From an uncultured delta proteobacterium (lineage in GTDB: Bacteria > Myxococcota_A > UBA9160 > JAFDET01): DNA of 64,000 nt. Each line of letters begins with the position of its first letter. Positions within the stretch are counted from its first letter, which is position 1. Positions 1 to 8,280 of the stretch are shown here, piece by piece. A model generated the notes under the pieces. It worked only from the letters and a program-made list of their open reading frames with translations. It was not told the origin of the DNA and searched no databases. Location of the stretch: contig CAMYLJ010000020.1 in NCBI GenBank assembly GCA_947259215.1, positions 1-64,000 on the forward strand, given 5' to 3'. The translations under genes were made by a program, and so were the position numbers.

Positions 1-436
1 GGAGTCCATCAGCGCGCTCCACTCAGTCGTCGCTCCGCGAGCCCCCGCTCCGCCCTCGACTCCGAGTCCCGGACGCCGACGCCCCCGACACCGCGCGACG
101 CAGAAAGACAAGAACTTGCCGCCCCCGGGACAGAACACGCCACCGGACCCTGCGGCCGCAAGCCCAGCGCCCCGCAGCCCGCGCGGGCCCCGGGGTGACC
201 GCCGGGCGCGCAGCGGTCTCAGCGACAGCGCCAAGCAGGCTCGGAAGTCGGCTGAAGCCGACTTCCCAGCCTTCTCTCCCCGAGGGCGAGCGAAGTCACG
301 ATAAATGAGAGCCACCGCGCTCGCGCGCGACGACGAACGCGGACGCCACGCAAGCGCGGCGCCCGGCGCCGCGCGCGCAGCGAGCCGGAGGCGAGCGAAG
401 GCCGAGCCGCCGGGCGGAGCCCGGCGAAGGCTCGAA
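1..436 (+). repeat. Dispersed GC-rich repeat, copy A (left end outside window)
   Basis: No credible gene. Positions 1-58 match 22581-22638 with only about four differences. The phrase agtcacgataaatga at 291-305 recurs at 22771-22785. Positions about 330-430 are closely similar to the reverse complement of about 20205-20315. The module is therefore modular and found in three places. It abuts the stop codon of the pal gene. A perfect 11-bp stem (243-253 with 256-266, 2-nt spacer) lies inside. The short open frames here look like composition artefacts. Confidence 0.7.
243..266. repeat. Perfect 11-bp hairpin within repeat copy A
   Basis: GGAAGTCGGCT (243-253) and its exact reverse complement (256-266) are separated by two bases. 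No T-tract follows on either strand, so it is not a standard intrinsic terminator. Confidence 0.6.
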
Positions 437-922
437 CTAGCGGGGCAGGCCGAATTCGACGCGGCGGTTGAACTGCCAGGACGACTCGTCGTGGCCGGGC
501 TTCGCCGGACGCGACTCGCCGTAGCTGACCGCCGTGATCTCGTCCTTCGGGACGCCCAGGCTCGTCAGATAGCGCTTGACCGCCACGGCGCGGCGCTCGC
601 CGAGAGCCAGGTTGTACTCCTCGCTTCCGCGCTCGTCGCAGTGGCCCTCGAGCACCACGTGATCCCAGTCGCGATCGCCGATGGTCTCGGCGTTCTGCTG
701 CAAGGTCGGCCGGGCTTCGGACCGGACCTCCGCACGGTCGTAGTCGAAGTAGACCGTCTCGAGACCCGGCGCCGGCTTGGTCGCGATCGGCTGGCCGATC
801 CCCGAGCCCTCACTGAACTCGCCGCGAGCACCTGCGTCTTCCTTCGGCGTCGACGCGCACGCCACGGCCAGCAGTCCGGCAGCGGCGAGAGCGATCGACC
901 CCTGCGTGAACGAACTTCGCAC
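437..922 (-). CDS. pal: Peptidoglycan-associated lipoprotein (Pal, OmpA-like)
   Basis: 161-residue lipoprotein. The signal peptide is followed by a lipobox with Cys22 as the lipidation site. A low-complexity linker leads to an OmpA-C domain: VYFDYD at 57-62 and GHCDERG at 93-99 are the hallmark Pal segments that contact meso-diaminopimelate of peptidoglycan. Family knowledge: Pal anchors the outer membrane to the wall and works with Tol-TolB in envelope constriction. No tol genes are visible in this window. The start is GTG, with GGAGG about 7 nt upstream. The stop directly abuts dispersed repeat copy A. Confidence 0.92.
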   Translation of the reverse strand: MRSSFTQGSIALAAAGLLAVACASTPKEDAGARGEFSEGSGIGQPIATKPAPGLETVYFDYDRAEVRSEARPTLQQNAETIGDRDWDHVVLEGHCDERGSEEYNLALGERRAVAVKRYLTSLGVPKDEITAVSYGESRPAKPGHDESSWQFNRRVEFGLPR

Positions 923-1088
923 GATTGGATCCCTCCGGCTGAGTACGAGCCTGCGATGCCTCTGGCGGGCCCCATTTCCCGCACGGGCGCGCCGGCAGGC
1001 TCGGCTGCGCCGCGCTCTGGCTTGTTCGGCAGTTCAGTATGAAAACTCAAGCCCCGAAACGCAATTTCGGAGCAGCGGCGGCTCCAAT

Positions 1089-1109
1089 TCCCTCTCGAAG
1101 CGAGGGTTT
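1089..1109 (+). terminator. Weak terminator-like hairpin, CCCTC/GAGGG plus T5
   Basis: CCCTC, a 7-nt loop and GAGGG are followed by TTTTT on the plus strand. No plus-strand gene ends here; the neighbouring asd and pal are both minus. It may block antisense transcription or be fortuitous. Confidence 0.3.
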
Positions 1110-1113
1110 TTCG

Positions 1114-2202
1114 CTACGCCAAGCCTTGCTGGACCAGATGCTCCGCCAGCAGGGTCGCACCCTTGGAGGCTCCCATCTTGGTGTTGTGGGAGAGGAGCAC
1201 GAGCTTGATGCCGTGCGGGAGGGCGCGGTCCTCGCGCACGCGACCGACGACGGTGGTCATCCCGCCGTTCAGGTCCCGGTCGAGACGCGGCTGCGGACGG
1301 TAGGGGTCTTCGAGCACCCGGATCAGCTCCGAAGGCGACGAGGGCAGGCCCAGGTCCGTGAACTCGCGGCCGAAGGAGCCCAGCGCCTCGCACACCTCGG
1401 CGGGCGAGGCGGCACGCTCCAGGCTGACGGACACGGACTCGAAGTGCCCATCGCGCACGTTGACGCGGGTGCAGGTGGCCGAGACCGGCAGGTCGAGGGG
1501 CTCGATCCGCTCGCCGGCCAGGCTGCCGAGCACCTTGCGCGTCTCCTTCTCCACCTTCTCCTCTTCGCCCGGGATGTATGGGACGACGTTGTCGAGGATG
1601 TCCATCGCTGCGACGCCCGGGCTCTTGCCCGCACCGGAGAGTGCCTGGAACGAGGTCATCACCACCGCCCGCAGCCCGAAGGCGCGCGCCAGCGGCGCCA
1701 GCACGATCACGAGACCGATGGCGGTGCAGTTCGGCTGGGGGGCGACGAAGCCTTTCCAGCCGCGCTCACGCTGCTGCCTCTTCAGGAGCGCGGCGTGCTC
1801 CAGGTTCAAGCCGGGCACGAGAATCGGAACGTCGTCCTCGTAGCGGAACGCCGAGGCCGTAGAGATGACCGGCACCTCTTCCGCGTAGATCGGCTCGAGC
1901 TGGCGCGCGGCGTCGCTCTCCACAGCGGAGAAGACCAGGTCGACGCCGGAGAGGTCGAGCCTCGCCGCCTCCACGACCGGCATCTCGGCGAGGCGCTGCG
2001 GGAAGGGCTCGTCGCACAGCCAGGAGGAGGAGCCGTCGCTGCGGGTGATGGCCGCGGCGTAGGGCTTGCCGGCGCTGCGTTCGCTGGCGGCCAGGGCCAC
2101 CAGCTCGAACCACGGGTGGTCCGCCAGCGCGACCAGGAACTGCTGTCCGGCCAGGCCCGTGGCGCCCACCACGGCGACGCGGCGTCGGAACTCCGATGAC
2201 AT
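1114..2202 (-). CDS. asd: Aspartate-semialdehyde dehydrogenase
   Basis: 362 residues. Reduces L-aspartyl-4-phosphate with NADPH to aspartate semialdehyde, the branch point to lysine/diaminopimelate, methionine, threonine and isoleucine. The N-terminal Rossmann motif GATGLAGQ is at 13-20. The catalytic cysteine is Cys159 in PNCTAIG. The downstream segment SGAGKSPGVAAMDILDN and the PNCT signature place it in the archaeal/fungal-like ASADH branch rather than the E. coli type. The start ATG at 2202 is preceded by GAGGAG at good spacing; longer open reading upstream is ignored. Monocistronic; divergent from the next gene. Confidence 0.95.
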   Translation of the reverse strand: MSSEFRRRVAVVGATGLAGQQFLVALADHPWFELVALAASERSAGKPYAAAITRSDGSSSWLCDEPFPQRLAEMPVVEAARLDLSGVDLVFSAVESDAARQLEPIYAEEVPVISTASAFRYEDDVPILVPGLNLEHAALLKRQQRERGWKGFVAPQPNCTAIGLVIVLAPLARAFGLRAVVMTSFQALSGAGKSPGVAAMDILDNVVPYIPGEEEKVEKETRKVLGSLAGERIEPLDLPVSATCTRVNVRDGHFESVSVSLERAASPAEVCEALGSFGREFTDLGLPSSPSELIRVLEDPYRPQPRLDRDLNGGMTTVVGRVREDRALPHGIKLVLLSHNTKMGASKGATLLAEHLVQQGLA

Positions 2203-2291
2203 GGAGAGACTCCTCGACGGGGAGGTACCGAATTCGTAGGCCGGCGACCACGGCCGCGGGCCCCGGGCCGCTGGGGTAGGATGCCCCGCGG

Positions 2292-2915
2292 ATGGCGCCG
2301 GAACTCGTCGAGCTCCGGGGCTCCGACGCCCCGGACGCCGCTGCAAGCGCAGCCGCCCGCACCGACACGCTGCTGCGCTGGAGCCTGGCTGCGGCCTGGG
2401 CGGCCGCTGCCGTGGCGGGCCCCGAGCCGTGGCTGCTGCCGGCGCCCGTGGCGCGGGTGGCGCTGGGGGCGTGCGCCGCGCTCGCCGCCCTGGACCTGTG
2501 GCCTCGCGCCTCGGCGGTCGCGGGCCTGGCGGCTTCGCTCGCCGCGCTTCCGACGGGCGTGGCCCTGGCGCCCTGGCTGGCCGTGCTCGGGGCCGCCGCG
2601 GCGCGGGTGGGACTGCGCCTGGGTCCGTCGGGCGAGCGCCTGACCCGGGTGCGCGAGGCGCGCCTCCGGCGCAGCCAGGCGCTGCTGGCCAGCGAGCTCC
2701 ACCGTCGCCGCTCGCAGCGCCTGTCCGAGCCGGCCCGCAGCAGCGAGCTCGCGCGCGCGGGAGACGCCTTCGAGCGCGCCGGCCGGGCGCGCGCGGAGCT
2801 GCGCGCCCTCGGCGTCGAGCGCGGCGCCCGCCCGCTGGCCGCGCGGCTGGCCGCTGCCCTCACACCCCCCGCCCTGGCCGAGCCCCTGGCCCGCCACCTC
2901 GACCGCGGAGACTAG
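2292..2915 (+). CDS. Hypothetical membrane protein
   Basis: 207 residues, not recognised. The N-terminal half is very rich in Ala/Leu and contains three to four likely transmembrane helices (about residues 30-110). The C-terminal half is a charged Arg/Glu/Ala-rich helical tail. A TAGGAT box ends 9 nt before the ATG with no Shine-Dalgarno sequence, so translation is probably leaderless. Its TAG stop overlaps the stop of the convergent CoA-transferase gene within the tetranucleotide CTAG (2912-2915). Confidence 0.55.
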   Translation: MAPELVELRGSDAPDAAASAAARTDTLLRWSLAAAWAAAAVAGPEPWLLPAPVARVALGACAALAALDLWPRASAVAGLAASLAALPTGVALAPWLAVLGAAAARVGLRLGPSGERLTRVREARLRRSQALLASELHRRRSQRLSEPARSSELARAGDAFERAGRARAELRALGVERGARPLAARLAAALTPPALAEPLARHLDRGD

Positions 2916-4096
2916 GAAACGATTTCGCTGCTGCGGAGGGCGCTGATCTCGGCGTCGGCGAGGCCGCACTCGCGCAGGACCTCGTCGGTGTGCTCGCCGA
3001 GGAGGGGCGGGCGGCGTTCGATGCGGCCGGGGCTGGACTCGAGCTTGACCGGGATGCCGGTCGTTTCGAAGGTCCCCACCTCCGGATGCTCGAGCGCCAC
3101 GCGCATGCCGCGCGCCAGCACCTGCGGGTCGGAGAAGACCTGCGCCAGGTCGAGCACGGGACCGGCGGGCACGCCGGCCTCGTTGATCACCTCCACCCAG
3201 TGGTCCACGGACTGGGCCGCCAGCGCCGCCTCGATCTCCGCGCTGAGGGCGTCGCGGTTCGCCACCCGCGCCACGGGGTCGGCGAAGCGCGGATCGGCGA
3301 GCCAATCCTCGTGCCCCAGTGCACGGGCGAGATTCTCGAACATGCTCGGGCGCCCCGCGGCGATGTTGAGGTAGCCGTCCTGGGCCCGGAAGCGCCCGTA
3401 GGGCGAGGCCAGCGGATGGTGCTGGCCGGCAGGCCCGGGGGCCTGCCCGCTCTCGAAGAACATGCCCGCACTCCAGGACATCACGCCCACCAGCCCCTCG
3501 AGGAGCGACGTGTTCACCACCTGCCCGCGCCCGCTGCGCTCGCGCTCGAAGAGCGCCAGCGCGATCCCCTGGGACGCGAAGATCCCCGCCAGCAGGTCCC
3601 CGATCGCGATGCCCGCGCGGGTGGGGCCGCTCTCGGGCGTGCCGGTGACGCTCATGAAGCCACTCATGCCCTGGGCGATCTGGTCGAAGCCCGGGCGATC
3701 GCGGTAGGGCCCGTCGGGGCCGAAGCCCGAGATGGCGCAGTAGACGAGCCGTGGATGGCGGCCGAGCAGCGCGTCCGCGCCGAGGCCGCGCGACTCCATC
3801 ACGCCGGGCCGGAAGTTCTCCACCACCACGTCGAAGTGCGGCAGCACGCGCCGGAAGAGCTCGCGGCCGCCCTCGGCGCGCAGGTCACAGGCGAGCGAGC
3901 GCTTGCCGCGGTTGCTCGAGAGGAAGAAGTACGAGTCCCGCTCGGCCCCGGGCGGGCGGAACTCGCGGCCTTCCGGCGACTCGAGCTTCACGACGTCGGC
4001 GCCGTGGTCCGAGAGCAGCATCGTGCAGAAGGGACCCGCCAGGTAGCGGGTCAGGTCGAGGACGCGGATCCCGGCAAGGGCCGGGGGCCGCCCCAT
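2912..4096 (-). CDS. CaiB/BaiF family (class III) CoA-transferase
   Basis: 394 residues, the usual length for the family. Transfers CoA between carboxylic acids through an aspartyl-CoA intermediate. Seen: the N-terminal family signature GIRVLDLTRYLAGPF, KLESPEG, NRGKRSLACDL and NFRPGV, and the catalytic aspartate near residue 167 in AIGDLLAG. The start lies 2 bp after the stop of the upstream crotonase gene, so the two are cotranscribed. The pairing with a crotonase-fold protein suggests degradation or activation of an organic acid; the substrate cannot be read from sequence. Confidence 0.93.
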   Translation of the reverse strand: MGRPPALAGIRVLDLTRYLAGPFCTMLLSDHGADVVKLESPEGREFRPPGAERDSYFFLSSNRGKRSLACDLRAEGGRELFRRVLPHFDVVVENFRPGVMESRGLGADALLGRHPRLVYCAISGFGPDGPYRDRPGFDQIAQGMSGFMSVTGTPESGPTRAGIAIGDLLAGIFASQGIALALFERERSGRGQVVNTSLLEGLVGVMSWSAGMFFESGQAPGPAGQHHPLASPYGRFRAQDGYLNIAAGRPSMFENLARALGHEDWLADPRFADPVARVANRDALSAEIEAALAAQSVDHWVEVINEAGVPAGPVLDLAQVFSDPQVLARGMRVALEHPEVGTFETTGIPVKLESSPGRIERRPPLLGEHTDEVLRECGLADAEISALRSSEIVS

Positions 4097-4098
4097 GA

Positions 4099-4884
4099 CT
4101 AACGGCCCCGGAAGCGGGGCGGCCGCTTCTCCAGGAAGGCGCGCACGCCTTCCTGGTAGTCCTCGCTCTCGAAGCAGGCGCGCACCACCTCGGCCACCGC
4201 GGCGTGGTCGCGCGCCTCCGGGTCCCGGCCCAGCTCGAGGATCGAGCGCTTCACGGCGCGCACCGTGAGGGGCGCGTTGGCCGCGATCTGCTCGGCCAGC
4301 TTGCGCACGTGGGCCTCGAGCTCGGCCTTGGGCACGACGGCGTTCACGAGTCCCATGGCGAGGGCCTCGTCGGCCGCGAAACGGCGGGCCGTGAAGAAGA
4401 TCTCCTTGGCGCGCGAGGGACCCACCACGTCCACCAGGGCCTTGATCCCGAGCATGGCGTAGCCGAGGCCGAGGCGCGCCGCTGGGATCGCGAAGACCGC
4501 GTCGTCGGCCGCGAAGCGCAGGTCCGCGTTCAACGCGATCGCGCAGCCTCCCCCCACGCAGAAGCCGTGGATCAGCGCCAGCAGCGGCTTCTCGAGCTGG
4601 GCCAGCGCCACGAAGGCGTCCGCGTTGCGGCGGTCGTAGCTCTTCGACGCGTCGGCCCCGGTGCGCGTCTCCTCGAACTCGGAGATGTCCGCACCCGAGA
4701 CGAAGGCCACGTCGCCTTCGCCGCGCAGGATCACGACGCGCACGGCGTCATCCGACGCCAGGTCCTCGACCGCGGGCGGGATCGCCTGCCACATCTCGAC
4801 CGAGATGGCGTTGCGCCGCTCCGGGTGGTCGAAGACGATCCACCCGAGCGCACCGTCCTTCTCGACGCGCACCCGTCCGGCCAT
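4099..4884 (-). CDS. Enoyl-CoA hydratase/isomerase (crotonase) family protein
   Basis: 261 residues. Crotonase-fold acyl-CoA enzyme: RNAIS near the N-terminus, the oxyanion-hole loop SGADISEF, and HGFCVGGGC. Both glutamates that activate water in canonical enoyl-CoA hydratase are replaced: the motif reads GGGCAIA instead of GGGCELA, and FAIPAARLG instead of FGQPEILLG. It is therefore unlikely to be an ordinary hydratase and may be an isomerase, hydrolase or decarboxylase-type crotonase. ATG at 4884; a TACCCT box (minus strand, 4893-4898) ends 8 nt upstream. First enzyme gene of the pair with the CoA-transferase. Confidence 0.9.
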   Translation of the reverse strand: MAGRVRVEKDGALGWIVFDHPERRNAISVEMWQAIPPAVEDLASDDAVRVVILRGEGDVAFVSGADISEFEETRTGADASKSYDRRNADAFVALAQLEKPLLALIHGFCVGGGCAIALNADLRFAADDAVFAIPAARLGLGYAMLGIKALVDVVGPSRAKEIFFTARRFAADEALAMGLVNAVVPKAELEAHVRKLAEQIAANAPLTVRAVKRSILELGRDPEARDHAAVAEVVRACFESEDYQEGVRAFLEKRPPRFRGR

Positions 4885-4904
4885 GGCGACCCAGGGTAGC
4901 CGAA

Positions 4905-5321
4905 CTAGCGGTAGCGGATGGCCTCGAGCGCGGCCTCGCCGAAGGTGTCGTGGTCGCAGTGCGCGCGGGAGGGCCAGCCGTCGATGGCCGTGGCCCGCAG
5001 CGAGGCGTCGCAGACCGCTTTGCCGGCGCCGAGCTCGATGGCCAGCGCCCAGGCGCGGGCGGCCGGACCCGGCTCGGCCTCGAGCCGGCAGGCGACGCAC
5101 TCGGGCCCGTCCACCTGAACGGCCAGGTCGAAGACCGCGCGCCGCGGAGCGCCGCGCTCTCCCACCTCGGCCGCCAGGGCTCGCTTCACCTGGCCCCACT
5201 CCAGCAGGAAGCGCTGCTCGCCGCGGCGGTAGAGGATCCCGCGCTCGGTGGGCTTCGGGTCCGCGAGGAGATGCACGCGGTAGCGCGAGGGCACCTCGGG
5301 CGCGTGCAGGGGGTCTACCAT
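4905..5321 (-). CDS. Hypothetical protein upstream of crotonase gene
   Basis: 138 residues, not recognised. Soluble and charged, with two Trp and several Cys (an ECVACRL segment, VCDAS, HCDHDTF near the C-terminus), and no signal peptide. I chose the ATG at 5321 because upstream extension runs into the divergent phosphatase gene. It ends 20 bp before the crotonase start and is probably part of that acyl-CoA operon. Confidence 0.6.
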   Translation of the reverse strand: MVDPLHAPEVPSRYRVHLLADPKPTERGILYRRGEQRFLLEWGQVKRALAAEVGERGAPRRAVFDLAVQVDGPECVACRLEAEPGPAARAWALAIELGAGKAVCDASLRATAIDGWPSRAHCDHDTFGEAALEAIRYR

Positions 5322-5427
5322 GCCTTGCGAATCGGCTGGGCCGGCCGGCAGCTTGAAGGCCCCCGCGCCGGCTCGCGCCCCCCCGGGCGATTGGTAAGCT
5401 CGGCCGCTCCGATCGGGAGACTCCTGC

Positions 5428-6168
5428 ATGCCTGCGAAGCCCGGCCCGGCGGCCCAGCGCGAAGCCCAGGTCCGCGCCGAGCCCCACGCCCGCATCACCC
5501 TGCTGCGCCACGGCGAGCCCGACTGGGTGCCGCGCGGCGGCTCGACAGTCGGCGACCCCGGCCTGACGCCCTTCGGCCGCGACCAGGCGGAGGCCGCGGC
5601 CGGCGCCCTCACTGGCGAGCGCATCGACGCCATCTACGTGAGTCCCTACCAGCGGGCGCAGGAAACCGCGGCGCCGCTGGCCAAGGCCACCGGGGTGGAT
5701 CCGGTGACGGTGGACGACCTGGCGGAGATCGGCATCGACTTCGAGGGCCTGTCCCAGGAGCAGGTCGACAAGACCTTCGTCGAGGCGTCGCGGCGCCCGC
5801 TCGAGGAGCACTGGGACGGCTGGCCCGGCGGGGAGAGCTTCACGGACTTCCACGCTCGCGTGACCCGCGGCATCGTGGACGTCCTCGGCCGCCAGGGGAT
5901 CCGCGGCACCCGCGACAAGGACTTCACGGTCTGGAGCATGCCCGAGGAGCGCCCGTCCATCGTGATCGTGGCCCACGGCGGCACCAACTCGGTGCTGCTG
6001 ACCCACCTGCTCGACGTGCGGCCGGTGCCCTGGGAGTGGATGCGCTTCGAGAGCGCGCTCTGCGCCTTCTCGGTGGTGCAGGCGCGCCCGCTCGGCGACC
6101 GCGGCCACGTGTGGTCGCTCCAGAACTTCAACGAGATCGACCCGCAGCGCGCGGCGGGGCTGCTGTAG
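5428..6168 (+). CDS. Histidine phosphatase (phosphoglycerate mutase-like) family protein
   Basis: 246 residues. The LRHGEPDW motif contains the phospho-accepting His28. A second catalytic-core histidine is near residue 183 (VAHGG), and SPYQRAQETA carries the conserved Arg. These are the residues of branch-1 histidine phosphatases, which act on phosphoesters through phosphohistidine. Substrate unknown. ATG preceded by GGGAG; a TAAGCT -10-like box at 5395-5400 leaves a leader of about 20 nt. Only 13 bp separate it from the following MFS gene. Confidence 0.88.
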   Translation: MPAKPGPAAQREAQVRAEPHARITLLRHGEPDWVPRGGSTVGDPGLTPFGRDQAEAAAGALTGERIDAIYVSPYQRAQETAAPLAKATGVDPVTVDDLAEIGIDFEGLSQEQVDKTFVEASRRPLEEHWDGWPGGESFTDFHARVTRGIVDVLGRQGIRGTRDKDFTVWSMPEERPSIVIVAHGGTNSVLLTHLLDVRPVPWEWMRFESALCAFSVVQARPLGDRGHVWSLQNFNEIDPQRAAGLL

Positions 6169-6181
6169 AGCGCGCTCTCCC

Positions 6182-7447
6182 ATGTCCCCCGTCCCTCTTT
6201 CCGACGGCGCGCCCCTCGACGAGCGTGAGCGCGCGCGCGGACGCCGGCTGGCCATCACGAGCCACCCGGCGGGGATGACCCACCGCATGGTCTTCACCGA
6301 GCACCTGACCACCCTGGCGCTGCTGGCCCTGGGCGCGGGCGAGGCGCTGGTGGGGCTCCAGCGTGGCGTGGTCTACCTGTCGGTGCTGCTCCAGCTCCCG
6401 ATCCTGCGGCTGGTGGGCCGCGTCTCGAAGCGGCGGCTGCTGGTGGCGGGGCAGTGCGTGGCGCTGGCCGGAAGCGTGCCGCTGCTCTTCTTCGGGGGCC
6501 TCGCGGCCCTGGAGCCGCCGCGCGGCGTGGTGGTGGCGCTGGTGGCGTTCGCCGTGGCCGCGGCGGGCTTCTCGATTTCGGAGACGGTGTGGTTCCCACT
6601 CCTCCACGGCTACCAGGAACGGGCGCGCATCGGGCGCTTCTTCGGGACCCTGCGCACCGGCTGGCACCTCAGCCTGATCGTCTACTTCCTCGGGGCACAG
6701 CGCTGGCTCGAGGCCCACCCGGGCGATTTCGCGCCGCTCTTCGGGCTGGGCTTCGCCCTTGGTCTCGTGCGCGTCGTGCTGATCGCGCGCCTGCCGGAGC
6801 GCAGCGAGCGGACGGGAGCCGTCATCCACGTGCGCGAGGCGGTGGCCCTGCTGCGCGCCCAGCCGCTCCTGCGCCGCTACCTGGCCGGGATCGCCACCGC
6901 CGGCGCGGTGCGCTCGGTGGTCTTCACGTTCGCGGTGGTGATGATGCGCAGGGTCGTGGGATTCAGCGAGGGACAGATCCTGTACACGACGGTGGCCATC
7001 TTCACCGGCGGGCTGGCGACCCTGCTGCTGTGGGGACGGGTCGTGGACCGCGTGGGCCCCTACCCGGTGTTCCGCTGGGCCGCGCTGGGACAGGCGGCAC
7101 TGATCCTGGGCTTCCTGTTCGTGAGCGAGAGCGACACAGCGAGCCTGACGCTCGCGGTCGCGCTCTTCTTCGGGCTGTGGGCGCTCGGCGCCGGCTTCGA
7201 CGTGGCCGACACCCACGTGATCTTCCAGCTCGCGCCCGAGGACGCGCCCGCCCGCACGCTCGTGGTGGCGCGGGTCACCGAGACCACCTTCCGCGGGGCG
7301 GCTCCCCTGCTGGTAGGAGCCGGGCTGGGCTGGCTGCTGGCGACGCAGCTCGATCCGCTCTCGGTCTACCGCGCACTCTTCGTCGCCTGCGCCGTCGTCC
7401 AGATCCTGGCGATCTGGCCCCTGCGGGCCTTCCGGGGCTCGCTGTAG
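6182..7447 (+). CDS. MFS-type membrane transporter
   Basis: 421 residues with about 12 hydrophobic segments. Two six-helix halves are separated by a cytoplasmic loop near residues 200-220. RLVGRVSKRRLL between helices 2 and 3 resembles the MFS loop 2-3 signature, and LWGRVVDRVG is the equivalent in the second half. The residues around SISETVWFPLLHGYQERARIG are similar to those seen in MFS proteins of unknown substrate. Cotranscribed with the histidine phosphatase. Substrate not predictable. Confidence 0.8.
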   Translation: MSPVPLSDGAPLDERERARGRRLAITSHPAGMTHRMVFTEHLTTLALLALGAGEALVGLQRGVVYLSVLLQLPILRLVGRVSKRRLLVAGQCVALAGSVPLLFFGGLAALEPPRGVVVALVAFAVAAAGFSISETVWFPLLHGYQERARIGRFFGTLRTGWHLSLIVYFLGAQRWLEAHPGDFAPLFGLGFALGLVRVVLIARLPERSERTGAVIHVREAVALLRAQPLLRRYLAGIATAGAVRSVVFTFAVVMMRRVVGFSEGQILYTTVAIFTGGLATLLLWGRVVDRVGPYPVFRWAALGQAALILGFLFVSESDTASLTLAVALFFGLWALGAGFDVADTHVIFQLAPEDAPARTLVVARVTETTFRGAAPLLVGAGLGWLLATQLDPLSVYRALFVACAVVQILAIWPLRAFRGSL

Positions 7448-7480
7448 CACGAGCGACCGAGCGCTCGAGACGCACGCCGG

Positions 7481-8221
7481 CTAGCGCTCCAGCAGCTCGG
7501 CCAGCTCGCGCAGCGAGCCCACGCGGTGGAAGGCCCGCGGCGCCGGCTCCGGCGGCTCGCCCGCCTCGTGCAGGTCGATCCAGGCGGCGTGCATGCCCGC
7601 CGCCAGGGGGCCGAGCACGTCGCACTCGAAGTTGTCGCCCACCATCAGGGCCTCGTCCGCGCGCGCGTCGAGCACCTCGAGCGCGTGCTCGAAGGCGCGG
7701 GTCTCGGGCTTGCCGACGCCGAGCTCGCCCTCGATCTGCACGTGGTCGAAGAAGCGCGCCAGCCCGAAGCGCTCCACCTTGGCGCGTTGCGGACGCGCGG
7801 CGCCGTTGGTGACGAGCGCCATCCGGGGCACTCGCGCGCGCAGGCCCTCGAGCACCTCGAGCACGCCCGCCTCCAGGCACAGGCTGGACTCCCGGTGCTC
7901 CGTGTAGAAGAGGGCGGCGCGCTCCACCAGGGCGGACTCCTCGCGCTCGAAGGCCGCCAGCACGCGCGTGAGGATCACCCGCCGCGCGGCCACGAGATCG
8001 AGCCGCCCCGTGCGATGGCGCTCGGGGTCGGACCAGAACCAGTCGGTCACCCGATCGATCTCGACGCGCACGTCCGCGGCTGCGAGCCCGAGCTGCGCGT
8101 CGGCGACGAACGCCGATACCGCGTCCCAGGCCTCCGCCACGCCGCTCCGCCCGTCGAGGATCGTGTCATCCAGGTCGAGCAGCAGCGCGCGGATCCCGCT
8201 TCCGTCGGGCAGGCTCGGCAT
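7481..8221 (-). CDS. HAD family hydrolase (YjjG-like)
   Basis: 246 residues. Motif I DLDDT (nucleophile Asp16, acid/base Asp18), motif II VTNGA, the motif III lysine in GVGKPETRAF, and motif IV VGDNFECDVLG are all present. Family role: phosphate ester hydrolysis, often of nucleotides or sugar phosphates. I place the start at ATG 8221: a TACCCT box on the minus strand (8229-8234) ends 7 nt before it, and the longer GTG/ATG at 8260 would run into the divergent thiI promoter. Divergent from thiI with back-to-back leaderless-type promoters. Confidence 0.9.
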   Translation of the reverse strand: MPSLPDGSGIRALLLDLDDTILDGRSGVAEAWDAVSAFVADAQLGLAAADVRVEIDRVTDWFWSDPERHRTGRLDLVAARRVILTRVLAAFEREESALVERAALFYTEHRESSLCLEAGVLEVLEGLRARVPRMALVTNGAARPQRAKVERFGLARFFDHVQIEGELGVGKPETRAFEHALEVLDARADEALMVGDNFECDVLGPLAAGMHAAWIDLHEAGEPPEPAPRAFHRVGSLRELAELLER

Positions 8222-8228
8222 GCGGCGC

Positions 8229-8271
8229 AGGGTAGCGCCCCGGAGCGACGCGGGGGGCACTTCGGTAGCCT
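8229..8271. promoter_or_regulatory. Divergent leaderless-type promoter pair (HAD / thiI)
   Basis: On the minus strand TACCCT (8229-8234) ends 7 nt before the HAD start. On the plus strand TAGCCT (8266-8271) ends 9 nt before the thiI ATG. Neither gene has a Shine-Dalgarno sequence. -35 hexamers are not obvious. Confidence 0.5.
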
Positions 8272-8280
8272 CGACCCCGG

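Noticed and set aside
116-304. 62-codon open frame near the left edge
   Set aside because: Lies inside the dispersed repeat, is Pro/Arg-rich, is not shared as a frame with copy C, and has no start signal.
1114-2346. Longer asd reading to 2346
   Set aside because: The extra residues are unrelated to ASADH and overlap the divergent gene; ATG 2202 has GAGGAG and begins the conserved domain.
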